20,825 nt of DNA from Saccoglossus kowalevskii (taxonomy: Eukaryota; Hemichordata; Enteropneusta; Harrimaniidae), in assembly GCF_000003605.2 (NCBI RefSeq), contig NW_003123408.1, forward strand, positions 124,319 through 145,143, written 5' to 3'. The position numbers were made by a program, and so were the translations under genes. Under the pieces are notes generated by a model. The model had not been told where the DNA came from. It was given only the letters and a program-made list of their open reading frames with translations, and made no database searches. Position 1 is the stretch's first letter. Every line of letters begins with the position of its first letter. Below, piece by piece: positions 9,434-19,500 of the stretch.

Positions 9434-10119
9434 ATATAGGGGAGTTGTTCAGCACTGAGTTCAGATCGGAGATCTCGTTGAATGGTATTGGAGTTTAAGT
9501 ATCTAGTTATTGGAGTACCCAAGGTTGGAGTAGTGGAGTTTTACCGCGTTATTGTACTTGATGTTTGCAGAGTATAATAATACCAGTACCAGTTGAAACC
9601 TCATCTGTTGGCTCCGTGTTCGTATTTTATCATCGACGCCAGGGAAGTTTTTCTGTTACTGTTGCCATTTTGGTATTTGAACCATCACACCTGTACTATA
9701 CCAATTACGGTAATATTACGTTGCGTGTGACAGTTGATATAAGCAAGAATCAATGACACACCACTTCATAACACGTCCCTTATTAACTGCGTTATTAGTT
9801 ATGTTGTTACGGGATGCCTATGCAGCTCAGGTTAATGCATTATAGAGGCAAGCCTGACTGGGCCGTTACACACATCGATGTTTACGGAGATAGTGTTATC
9901 AGCTTGTAAATAAACTACGAGTTTTTGTAAACATAGGCTATGCAAGTGATTAACAACACTCATTAGCATAGCCATACCTCCAATTCACACTTGCCCGGGG
10001 CTTTGGCTGGCAAACTAGGATTGCGCTACGTCGAATCTTGTGTAGTTACAGGGCACACTGCCTTAAACCCATATTTCAGACCACTGCCCTATCTCACCGT
10101 TTCCTGTAAATGCTGGAAA

Positions 10120-10155
10120 GCGAAATAACGAAATGGCGAAATAGCAAAATAATAA
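10120..10155. repeat. Short degenerate (CGAAATRR)n tandem repeat
   Basis: Reads CGAAATAA, CGAAATGG, CGAAATAG, CAAAATAA, then TAAATA: about four and a half units of eight bases, with decay toward the right. Confidence 0.6.
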
Positions 10156-10778
10156 ATATTTACTCTAAAGGTCATTGTGTTGATGTAATATAAGCAAAAC
10201 ACTGGTCACGGCGAATTATTCAAATAGACGACTCTCAGAAAATACGACCAGAGTCCAGAACTTCAGAAGGATATTAAGCAATTTAAGACCATATCGAAAG
10301 CACTAACGTAAAAAAAACACTGCAGTAAAAAGTCAAGAATGCCAACCGATTGTGTCCATCGACCGACGTTGGCGGCGCCACAGTATTCCGAAAGGCATAA
10401 CAGGACAGCGAAAACACCGTGAAATGAAACTTTGTGTGTCTGTGTGTGTGTTTTGTAAATTTTGATGGCTATGAAGAAATCAATTCACCCTAATTACCCA
10501 AAGTTCATTTGAAATAAACCCAAATTTCTTCTTTACATATATGATTCTATTCTAGCAACACTTGCTAGAAACTGGACTTGCTCTCTTCCCAACATTATTT
10601 TATGTGATTTAATGACACATTCGCTATCCTTGTGATTAATTGTGTAAATACAGTTAGTACTTTGATGTTTGACAAGTTTTTAGTTATTTGTTATCTTAAT
10701 TCGCTCTTGTCGTGTTGGTTCAGCGCTAAAATGACGTATCTGGAGACCTGCATGACAATGTATTGTAGCAATAGTCTT

Positions 10779-10866
10779 GATATTTGGTAAAGAATGCTCC
10801 CCTATTATGTGTTATATTAATAAAATCCTGAGCTATTTTCTGTAGATGGAGATGATATGCTGTACA
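10779..10866 (+). repeat. Dispersed repeat, copy 2 of 2
   Basis: An 88-bp direct-orientation match to 198-280. Differences are a few substitutions (A/G after GTAAAGAAT, G/C before TGAGCTATTTTC, G/A within CTGTRGATGG) and two short insertions around the TGTGTTAT segment. Flanking sequence differs between copies. Confidence 0.75.
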
Positions 10867-12092
10867 TGGCAATTAAAAAAATACTGTATATAGATGAGGG
10901 TGGGCAAGGGGGTTACAGAAAATAAAAAAAGGCATTTTACATTTTTACAAGAAATAAAATGAAATATCCATTTACAGTAAAAAACGAGTTTGTTTACGTA
11001 TTACAGGTAGAACAAATTCCTAATTACTAGTACATTTTACAATTTTGTCAATATATTTGATAATTTTCCGGTCAACGCGTTCTGATGTGACAAATCTTCT
11101 GGGCTTGTGTGACGCACATGCGACCCAGACTAGGAACTTGAATTAATGTCGAACGTTAACGTGCGATATTATAACCAGTGTGATATACTTCCCGGTGTTC
11201 TACTAAGGACAATGTTTGCCGAGGACACTTGCACAACGCATTAAATAAAGTGTAGATAATATTGCGTACATATTTGTGAACATCGTGTTAACTTCGAACA
11301 TAAATGGCGCATTACTTTAGCAAATAAGCGTACAAATTAAATATGCATATGATCATGACACGTATAATCTGTACATGTACACAGAAGATAAAGGAGGGCT
11401 CTTTTGACAAGTTATTAGAATATTTTGTTGACAAAATAACCATCAATTATAACAAGACTTGAATACTAATAATTTTTAGCTCCACTGCCATCAAATAGAA
11501 CACAGCAACCGAGCTGATCTTGTTACTGATTAACTGTCTTTCGTCCTACAACAATTGCATTCGCGTCTTCCTTTTCTTGAAAACCAGTAGCCTGAGTGTT
11601 TTGATGTTTAGTGTACTACCTTGGGTTGGTCTCTCTCTCAGATTTTGTGTTTTTGTCAAAACTGCTATTTCCGACGATTTCTTGAAAACTACCAGCTCAA
11701 TTGATTCGATAATATTATGTAGGTATCTTAGGTTAATCTTTGTTGGGGATGGTGTTTGCTTGTTGAACTTCCACACATACAAGATACGCACAGAGGTGCT
11801 CGTGATATTGGTAGCCGTTGTTGTATTTTGTTTATAAATGTGCTATTTGTATTTACTGATAGTTTTTGCAATAGAACCTTTAGTATAAGTATTTCAGAGA
11901 ATCCCGTGACTTCCAACAACAGATGATTACAATAAGATAATTGTAATATGTATGAAATATACGGTGGGCGGGAGTCGGCCACCATTTGCCATCCCGGAAA
12001 TAAGTTCGACCACACATATGTTTAATATTTTAATGATTGAGTTCTTGCAGTTATATACATATATTTAGATTTAATTATTGATTTTAAATATA

Positions 12093-12600
12093 TTTACTAA
12101 CAGCTTGTATGTTGCAAGCACTACAGATTTTTTTGGCATTTACATGTAGTTTTAACTCATACGCGCATTTATATTTATTTACCAATAACTCACACCTTAC
12201 AAGTACGGCGTATTTACATTTATATATTAACTCGTTGCGCACGTTGCAAGCATGGTGTATTTATTTTTATTTAATATAAAATACAATTATAAGTATGAAC
12301 AACTGATAAAATTACAAAATGTAATTACGATGTGTTCAGCAATTATACATACATAACCAATACTAATTGGTGCGTCTGTTTATGTAAACCTTTAAAAATA
12401 TTTATTTTTAAAATTCAATATCCAACGTATAGACTGCAATTTAAACTAGTCTTGGAAAGGTATATAATTGTCGAAATACAAGAGAGTGAATAAACATTTA
12501 TTAATTTATCATATCGGGCAAATTTATTTCAAATACATTGTACTTCTGACGTATTGGTAAATAAATATAAATACGCCGTACTTACAATGTACGAGTTATT
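12093..12600. repeat. Degenerate 47-bp AT-rich repeats with an inverted copy
   Basis: AAGTACGGCGTATTTA (12201-12216) recurs 47 bases later as AAGCATGGTGTATTTA (12248-12263). Both are preceded by AACTC-n-CRYNTTRC-type sequence, and a weaker unit ends in GTTGCAAGCA at 12111-12120. The same core with its TATATTTATTTACCAATA neighbour occurs inverted at 12552-12583. The region is either a decayed minisatellite or the two ends of a larger inverted-repeat element of about 0.5 kb. No coding sequence lies between. Confidence 0.55.
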
Positions 12601-13394
12601 AGTATAAATAAAATAAATAATTTAAATATGAATATATAGAACTGCAAGGGTTCAGTCAACAAGATAAAACATGTGTGTGTCCGAAACTCCCTACATTGGA
12701 GATATACGTAACAACTTAGCCATCTGCCGTCGATGCATCAACAGCAGAACGTTTATTTTCATCGAACAATGCACATTATTTACGAGAATCCACTACACCG
12801 CGAAGAAAATTCAGAACTCAACTGTGCATGTGCATTGACTTCACCGGGAAGTTTTATCACACGGAAGATTTTTCGCATGAAACCGGGCTTTAAAATAGTA
12901 ATTAAAAGTTTGTAATTTCGTACGAATTACGTCATTTCATATGAAAAATGCTTTATACGCTTACACTGAAAAAATAAGATCTTTGTACGAATTACGGAAG
13001 AATAGCTGATTACGTTTTACACCTTGCCCACATGGCTACGAAATTGCGTTATTTATTTATTTAAATTACATTATTACGAAAATAAAAATTACAGCTTACG
13101 AAAATACCCCTTGCCGACTATCATAGATGTATTGTATTGACCCGGGGTATTGACTTTTCCTTTAATGACAGTCTGAATGAATCTTGCAATTTCTAAATGT
13201 AATTTTGTAACTTGTATGCATTTTTTATCTTTTACTGTTAATCACTTTTCATTGTTCTTTAGTTCTAGTGACCTTACTGTTGTACTTTCCAAAGCCAGTG
13301 TTGTGTCGATAAATAACGCCGTAAATTGATAGACCCATGTCACCCTCCAATCTACAGAAATCATCAACCCCCGTGTGTAAAATAGAAAAGCCTT

Positions 13395-13434
13395 AGTTCC
13401 GCTTCCGGTTAACTCTGGTCAAGATGGCGACAAG
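13395..13434 (+). promoter_or_regulatory. TATA-less TPR promoter elements (ETS and YY1 sites)
   Basis: GCTTCCGGTT at 13401-13410 is, on the complement, ACCGGAAGC, a good ETS/GABP site. AAGATGGCGAC at 13421-13431 closely fits the YY1 consensus AAGATGGCGGC and contains the start codon. This pairing close to the start is a well-known feature of TATA-less housekeeping promoters. No TATA box is seen within the preceding 100 bases. A second YY1-like AAAATGGCGGC lies at 13628-13638 in intron 1. Confidence 0.5.
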
Positions 13435-13589
13435 CGTCAAGTTCGCATGTCTGCTTTCTGTTATTGACGAAAATGAGTTAGAAGCACTGCCACAAGAAAT
13501 TCGAAGTAAATTGGAAGACACAATCAGTTCCAAAGAGTCTGCTATTGAAAAATCCAAGGCCGAGAATGAACGACTGAAAGTAAACGCAG
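13424..13589 (+). CDS. TPR: TPR exon 1
   Basis: Residues 1-55 plus one base. [20 protein letters not shown] sits in a GGTCAAGATGG context with purine at -3 and G at +4, a good Kozak fit. The exon ends GTAAACGCAG before GTAACG, leaving phase 1. It encodes the leading ELxxLPxxxxxKLE segment of TPR. Confidence 0.92.
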
Positions 13590-16500
13590 GTAACGAACGT
13601 ACAACTTTATCCGCGATGTCATTTATTAAAATGGCGGCGCCCTTGTGACACATGCCTAATATTGGCAGTTGTCAAGATGAAAATAACAATATACGCTATA
13701 CACTCTCAAAATATCTTCATCTGATATATTTATTGTTGATAAACATTATATTTGCATTTCAATCAGGAAATTCGCATTTAAAATATAGCTTGTTTTTATT
13801 TAATAACAACGATCTAATTGTCTCTACATGTATGCAAAGGGATTCTTATAGTGCCTGCTACTTTCTCGCTCAAAATTATTTTGTGACCAGTGTTCATGGA
13901 ACACATTAGTTTGATTATTTTATTGGTACATCAGTATCATTATTTTGGAAAGAGTTCTTTTTGTACCCCCCATCCCTAACCCTACCCCTACCCTCCAGCA
14001 CTCCCCATTTAATTGTACATTCCCCTCCTAAGGACATCTATAGTTATCTAGAGGGGGCATATACAAATGAATTGGGTAACTGGGAGTGAGTGTTAGGGTT
14101 AGGGTTAGGGAGGGGGGTACAAAAGGAACTCTTGCCATTATTTTTAATGTTGTTAAATACAAAATAAATTTTTAAAGTGAGAAAATGTGTGTTCAAACTC
14201 TGCGCCTATTTGATTTTTATGTATTTTAAAATGAGGCTTCCTCATTCACTTGGGGCTGAAAATGAATAAATACTATTTTGTTTTTCATACGCTTATACGC
14301 ATATAAATGAACAAGTTATGAAACATTGTACCTAGTGAAATCAACACCATGTCGGTTTCAAATGTTGATTCCTTTTACCTTCTTAAAATGCGAAACAAAA
14401 TGTTCAGAGGGGATGGGGTGTTATGATAATAACCATTGTTCATAATCGCTCTTGGTTTTATTCAAAACTGCAAATCCTGCATTTTCTGATGATATCCGAC
14501 GACTTCATGAATGAAAATGACCAGCAGCCAGAATCAAGAAGGATTCGCATAATTCTGGGTAAATCAAGTGTGCAGACTCATTTTCAGCCAATCAGGCGTG
14601 CCGTAACAACGAGTATTTTCTTGATTTACGCAATAATGTATATAAGGAACATTTCTTTTTCAATTTTCTCGTCTTTGACTTAATTGTTTCGCATGTACTT
14701 GGTTCCTGAGGAAGAGAGGACCGTAGAGAACATATATTATCAAGTTTTTCGTGATGAAGTCGATTGAAGTGTCAACATCTATTACCACAGAACTCTACAT
14801 GTCTAGATGTTTTCCAAATTTAACAAATCGAGTTTGATGTCAAACTGCAGTTTTTGCAAATGTTATTGAAAACCGACTCAATGTTGTGTTTTTATTTGGG
14901 TACAAAATGTAGGAAATTAAAAGGATCAATTTTCAGTGTCCGTACCAAATTTCATTGAGAAACCTGGGCACCTGGAATGAAAAGATTTCACAAAAATACT
15001 TTGCTTAGAGGGTACGCTGGATTGGACCATTGCAATATTTTAGTAATACTTGACTTTTTCACCACCAGACTTTCCTGCTCCAATTTTCTCTCCACTTTTT
15101 TCTTGCATTCTTCAATATTTCTAGAAATGAACTCTAATTTTGGAGCCAACAGACAAAATTTTAGTCAATTTTCATTTTTTACTCAAAAAAATTTGGCTAT
15201 TTTTGTTCCAATCTTCTGAAGGAAGGTGCAGACTATAAACGGGACTATTTTGTGAATTTGTGATGAAGAGGGAAGCTGGTGGTGGAAAGGCTAAACAATG
15301 TACAGAGTATAGCCACCATTAAACCTCTCTGCTCTGACTGGTCTGTTACTGATATCACCTCCAGCTGACACTATATCATCTGATTCTGTATATGAAAGAT
15401 ATTTACTTTGTTTACAACATGTTGTCACTCTCTGTTTAACATTTGCAGAACAACAGTATTTTGAATTGGAGAAGCAGTTGATATCTTGCAGTGCCAAATT
15501 GGAGACCATCAACTCTGAGAGAAACGAGCTGAAAACTGAAAATACTGATCTTGGTAGGTATTTACATTGCTCACTGGTAATGTAGTACTTGAATCGTGAT
15601 CGATAGTCTCTAGTTTAAATCTTATCGATGGGAATTTTAACAATGATTTTATTATGGCAACTGTTGATAGTTAAAATCCTATATATCACTAGAATGTCAT
15701 CTACATTTCCCCCAACTTACATTTCCTGAGGCCACTAATCTCACTAGTTGAGAAAATTGTATTGTATTTATTATTATTATTATTATACTGTAAAATACTT
15801 ATTTCACTTGGAATTAATTTTCGTTGAAGGAATGATTCAGTGAAAATAAAATCTAGTGAATATACCTTTTTTCCTATGTTTTTCATTCAACTCATCAAAA
15901 ATCGGTGAAAGTAAATTCCATACAAAAAAACAAAAAAGTATATTCAGTAAAAATTAATTTCTGCTAAAATAAAGTATTTTACAGTATATTATTTACTGAT
16001 TTGCTGTTCTGATATAGTAATATTGATATTTATATGTATGATACAGCTTTTATCATAGACAGCATATTTTTATTTATTTCAAATAAAGTGTTTGTGCAAT
16101 ATACATGTATGTGCCCAAATGATATATGTAAGGTAAGTAATTGAATCTGTCATGACTGAGTGTAGCTTTATCTTATTTATAACATCTAATAGTTTTCATA
16201 GAAACGTTTTTACATTTTGGTTCAAGCTAATGATTCTCTTGATGTTAATTTTCAGAAACCAAGTACAAGTTGGCACAGGAACGTCTGAGGGAGCTTGAAG
16301 ATAACAAAGAGGGTAGTTTGTCCACTCAGGTAAAGAGACATTAGCAGCATTTCGATGCTACCTCAGATTATTGTCCATGTGCCATCCTCATCGTCCTCAT
16401 TTGCGTCTTTGTTTACCAGTCTAATCTATTCTGTCTTGTTTTGACTTCTCTCAGAATTTATACGTGTCTGGGACTTCTCGTTTTTTTGACAGACTCCTGA

Positions 16501-19500
16501 CGTTTGGCAGCTACGAGGACGTTTTGCTCCCAATTTGTTTTATTTTTACGCTTCACTGAGCCATACTCATTGCATTAATTGGACCATAAAAAAATTGTAT
16601 TTTAGGAGATAGCTGGGGGAAAAAATAATAAAGTGTGTTTTTATTCAGTGGTTTTACATAATTTAAAACATACAATATGGGAAAAATGGAAACACAAAAA
16701 GCCAGGGGTATCACTAGTATTCATTATCTGAGTGGATTTTATAGCTTCTGAATGTAGCCTGTTAGGAAGTTGAGTTTCTAGATATTATGTGAGCAAAAAT
16801 TCAGAAGGCAAATTCTGAGAGGGACCCAACCACATATACTAAAAGGATCATAATGCAACTTAAACCGGTCATCAATGAACTCTGTTGGACTGTTTTAAGG
16901 GAGGTGATGGATCGATTTCCGGAGACCACTGTTCACTCAGCAGTATAAATTTGTGTACAGTCTGCCCTGCCTTCCTTATATGCTGTATTAGGTTTGGGAA
17001 ACTGGTTTGCACACATGCACTTGATATTAGCATCTAAGACAAAAAAAGTCAGATGAGACAGCAGTGACTTTAATGTCTGGAAATTTAGCCTGGCACAAAG
17101 ATATTTAAAAAAACAAACTTTTGTTTTTGTTTTCCAGCTACAATTAAGCCGAACTAATGAACAGCTCGAGACTGACAAACGCGATCTTGTTGAATTGGTA
17201 GAAAAGAAGAATCAGGAGATTGAAAGATTGAATGGTAATGACATATTAAATTATCTTGGTGGTTCTACTGTTAAAAACTTAATTTCTGCGTGGATAAATG
17301 TGCGCTGTAAAAGCATTTTGGTTGTGTTTCATGAAGTTAATTTTCGCTGTTTTTTGATGAGTTGAATTTAAATTACAGGAAAAAATTATTTTCGCTGAAT
17401 TTAATTTTCACTGATTTATCCTTTCAGTGAAATACATTTGAAACAAAAATTAAGTTTTTCACAGTATGCTATGAATATATGGGATGTATAACAAATAGAA
17501 TGACGAATTAATGCGTTTGTGGTTAAATTTGCCGAGCATGTTATCCAAATTTGATTTCCTCAAATATTTCTCATTTTAGTAACACTCTACAAAAAATAAG
17601 TTTAAATTATTGATGGAAATAATACTCATATGTTTTTATAAAAAAAAACACAGACAACATATAGCCCGGACTGTGCTATATATCTTTTATTATTATTATT
17701 CTGTATTATAAAATGTATTTATAAAACTTTTTTTTCAAGATGAATGGCATGATCTTTCTGAAAAGCTTGGAGCGTCAAATACAGCTAAAGTTCAGGCCCA
17801 GGCCAAATTAGATGAACTATTGGGCGAAGATGTCACAGCTAAGGTAAGTAAAATGTTTGTTCAGACTTACCCTGCATAGTAAAATTAACAAACAGTCGCT
17901 GAAAAATACTTGACTAGTTGAGTTTTTAGAGTATAGTGGTATTTCAAAATAATATACATGGTATTTCAAATATAATAAAATGTACATAACATTTAGTATG
18001 TATTTTGCATATTCATTAATTAATTAACATATCAATAATCTCTTCTACTGAAAGTTGCCAAGCACAGTCAATACACTGCTTTAATTAAAAGGTATTATCA
18101 GTGAAAACAGTTGGGAGATACAATCTGGGTGCTTCTTTTGTTCTTGACTTGAATTAGTGTTGAACCATTCTCCTAAAAAATGACAGAACTATCAGTAATT
18201 TTTAAATAAATTTGTAGTGGGTAGAAATGAGAGTTTATACGGCAGTCTAGGGGCAGGAAAAACCTGTATCTGTTCCTTGTAAGATAAATTAAGATGAATT
18301 TTATGGAGATTAGCAAACCTTGCACTGCCTCTTTTGGTATGTGCATCACCTGTCCACAAGCAAGTTTTTCATTTGCTTATCCCAGCTTAAATCTGCTTGT
18401 CTGAGACAGGTGTACAAGCCTTCATTTTGATAATGCAGATCCCAATATGATATTGGACACATCTACATAAATGAATTTTGAGAAATTCTTCAATCTTGAT
18501 TACTGCTATAATTAACACAATTTTATTTCATATCGTCCATGTTAAGTACCGCGAAAAGAGACTTGAGCAAGAGAAGGACTTGTTATCACAACAGAATGAC
18601 TGGATGAGTAAAGAACTGAAAGAAAAAACTAACGAGTTACTTGCCTTCAAGAGAACTAAGGTAAGAGTATTATCCAGTATTATTTTACATCATTTTAATA
18701 GTTGCATCTGTTCTTATATTGGCATTGGTTGCTTTACTGAATAATATACGACTTGCTAAGTAAATACTGTAAATGCTTCTAATTACACGATAAAGATTTT
18801 TCCAAATTCCGCAAGTCTGGGGCAAATCATTTGTAAAGTAATTTTTGTGAATGCCCTCAACAAATTGGTATTTTATCGATGCATTTCACCGTACAGTTAA
18901 TCAGATACACCATGTGTTATGTTTGATATACATGTATTAGATGTTCTATGCATTATATCGCATATATCTTGCACAATGAAACTAAAACCAGATTAAGTTT
19001 ATATTCTAGTTATTTATTAATTGTCCCTTGCCCTATTGTCTACTATTTGTGTTGAGTGTTGTTTATTTCTTCGAGTACTTTTAGATTATTAGAATTAAAC
19101 GCTGTTTGTAAATTATTTCCTCTACAATTTGCGAAGGTTTTTGCCAAATAAACTTTGTCTATTATTTCATCCCTAGTCTGCTGAGATTCTTGAACTCAAA
19201 ACAACGCTTGAAACTCAAAGTGAAGAATTAAAACATTCACAAGAAGTTTTTGAGACAGTGAAAAAAACAAACGAGATACAAAGTTCCAGGATAGAAGCAT
19301 TGATACAAAAAGTTAAAGATGTAAGTTGTCCCATAGCTCAGTTTGCTCATTTGACAGAAAGCATAACTGATAGTTAAAGTACAACTGTTGTCAATATCCT
19401 CTTTGGGATTGAGGTTCTAGTAGACTTGTCATTTACTAGAACCAAGACTGTCGGCGTCTGAGTTGCTATACTTTAACGAATACTGTGAATTTCGGTGTTG

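Larger units (their letters stand above)
9058..9872 (+). mobile_element. Promoter-like unit, possible solo LTR
   Basis: The proposed unit starts TGTGGCATCG and ends CCGTTACACA, as LTRs begin with TG and end with CA. The five bases CATCG occur at 9052-9056 and 9873-9877, which would fit a target duplication if one extra C at 9057 is tolerated. Inside, in the plus direction, lie a stem-loop, two perfect heat-shock elements, a TATA box at 9396-9403 and a second stem-loop just past it. No protein-coding frame of any length follows, and no primer-binding site or polymerase is nearby, which is what a solo LTR would look like. It could instead be a promoter of a lost gene or of a non-coding RNA. The boundaries are inference; the promoter-like motifs are seen directly. 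Confidence 0.4.
9878..13390. other. Long non-coding spacer upstream of TPR
   Basis: No coding gene is supported in 3.5 kb. Overlapping frames at 11520-11837 (+), 11546-11791 (-) and 11728-12015 (-) show no domain I recognise. What can be seen is repeats: a degenerate short array at 10120-10155, a dispersed repeat at 10779-10866, and an AT-rich array at 12093-12270 with an inverted partner at 12550-12600. GTACGAATTACG occurs twice (12920-12931 and 12985-12996). Confidence 0.55.
13947..14135. mobile_element. Foldback MITE with telomere-like motifs in its arms
   Basis: The element is flanked by an exact 9-bp direct repeat, CATTATTTT, at 13938-13946 and 14136-14144. Its two halves are imperfect inverted copies. 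The left arm starts GGAAAGAGTTCTTTTTGTAC and the right arm, in complement, GGCAAGAGTTCCTTTTGTAC, both running on into a C-run and CCCTAACCCTA. Complementarity continues with mismatches almost to the centre near 14040. The arms carry CCCTAA-type units on the left (13974-13996) and three exact TTAGGG units on the right (14093-14110). It has no coding capacity. A 9-bp duplication with long inverted repeats fits Mutator-like or other foldback MITEs; the superfamily is inferred only from that length. Confidence 0.85.
13590..15448 (+). other. TPR: TPR intron 1 (1.86 kb)
   Basis: Holds a YY1-like site close to the donor (13628-13638) and the foldback element at 13947-14135. Open frames within it (13652-13909, 14423-14683, 14977-15219) carry no recognisable domain and are not called. 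The sequence from 14145 to 15448 is otherwise featureless. Confidence 0.8.

Noticed and set aside
9565-9756. 63-residue frame inside the promoter-like unit as its product
   Set aside because: No similarity recognised, and it uses an alternative start codon. The unit is better treated as non-coding.
11520-12015. Three overlapping frames of 81-105 residues
   Set aside because: Hydrophobic or basic strings with no recognisable family on either strand; probably chance.
13393-13653. Minus-strand 86-residue frame over TPR exon 1
   Set aside because: It is the shadow of the TPR exon.
13974-14110. True interstitial telomere or ancient chromosome fusion
   Set aside because: The motifs are short, in opposite orientations, and wholly inside a small element with its own target duplication.
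18478-18744. A single 88-residue gene starting [10 protein letters not shown]
   Set aside because: Only the middle matches TPR. The leading and trailing parts are intron read-through on either side of exon 6.
18758-18890. A fourth MITE copy beginning TACTGTAAATGC in intron 6
   Set aside because: The start resembles the family terminus, but I found no matching interior or right end.
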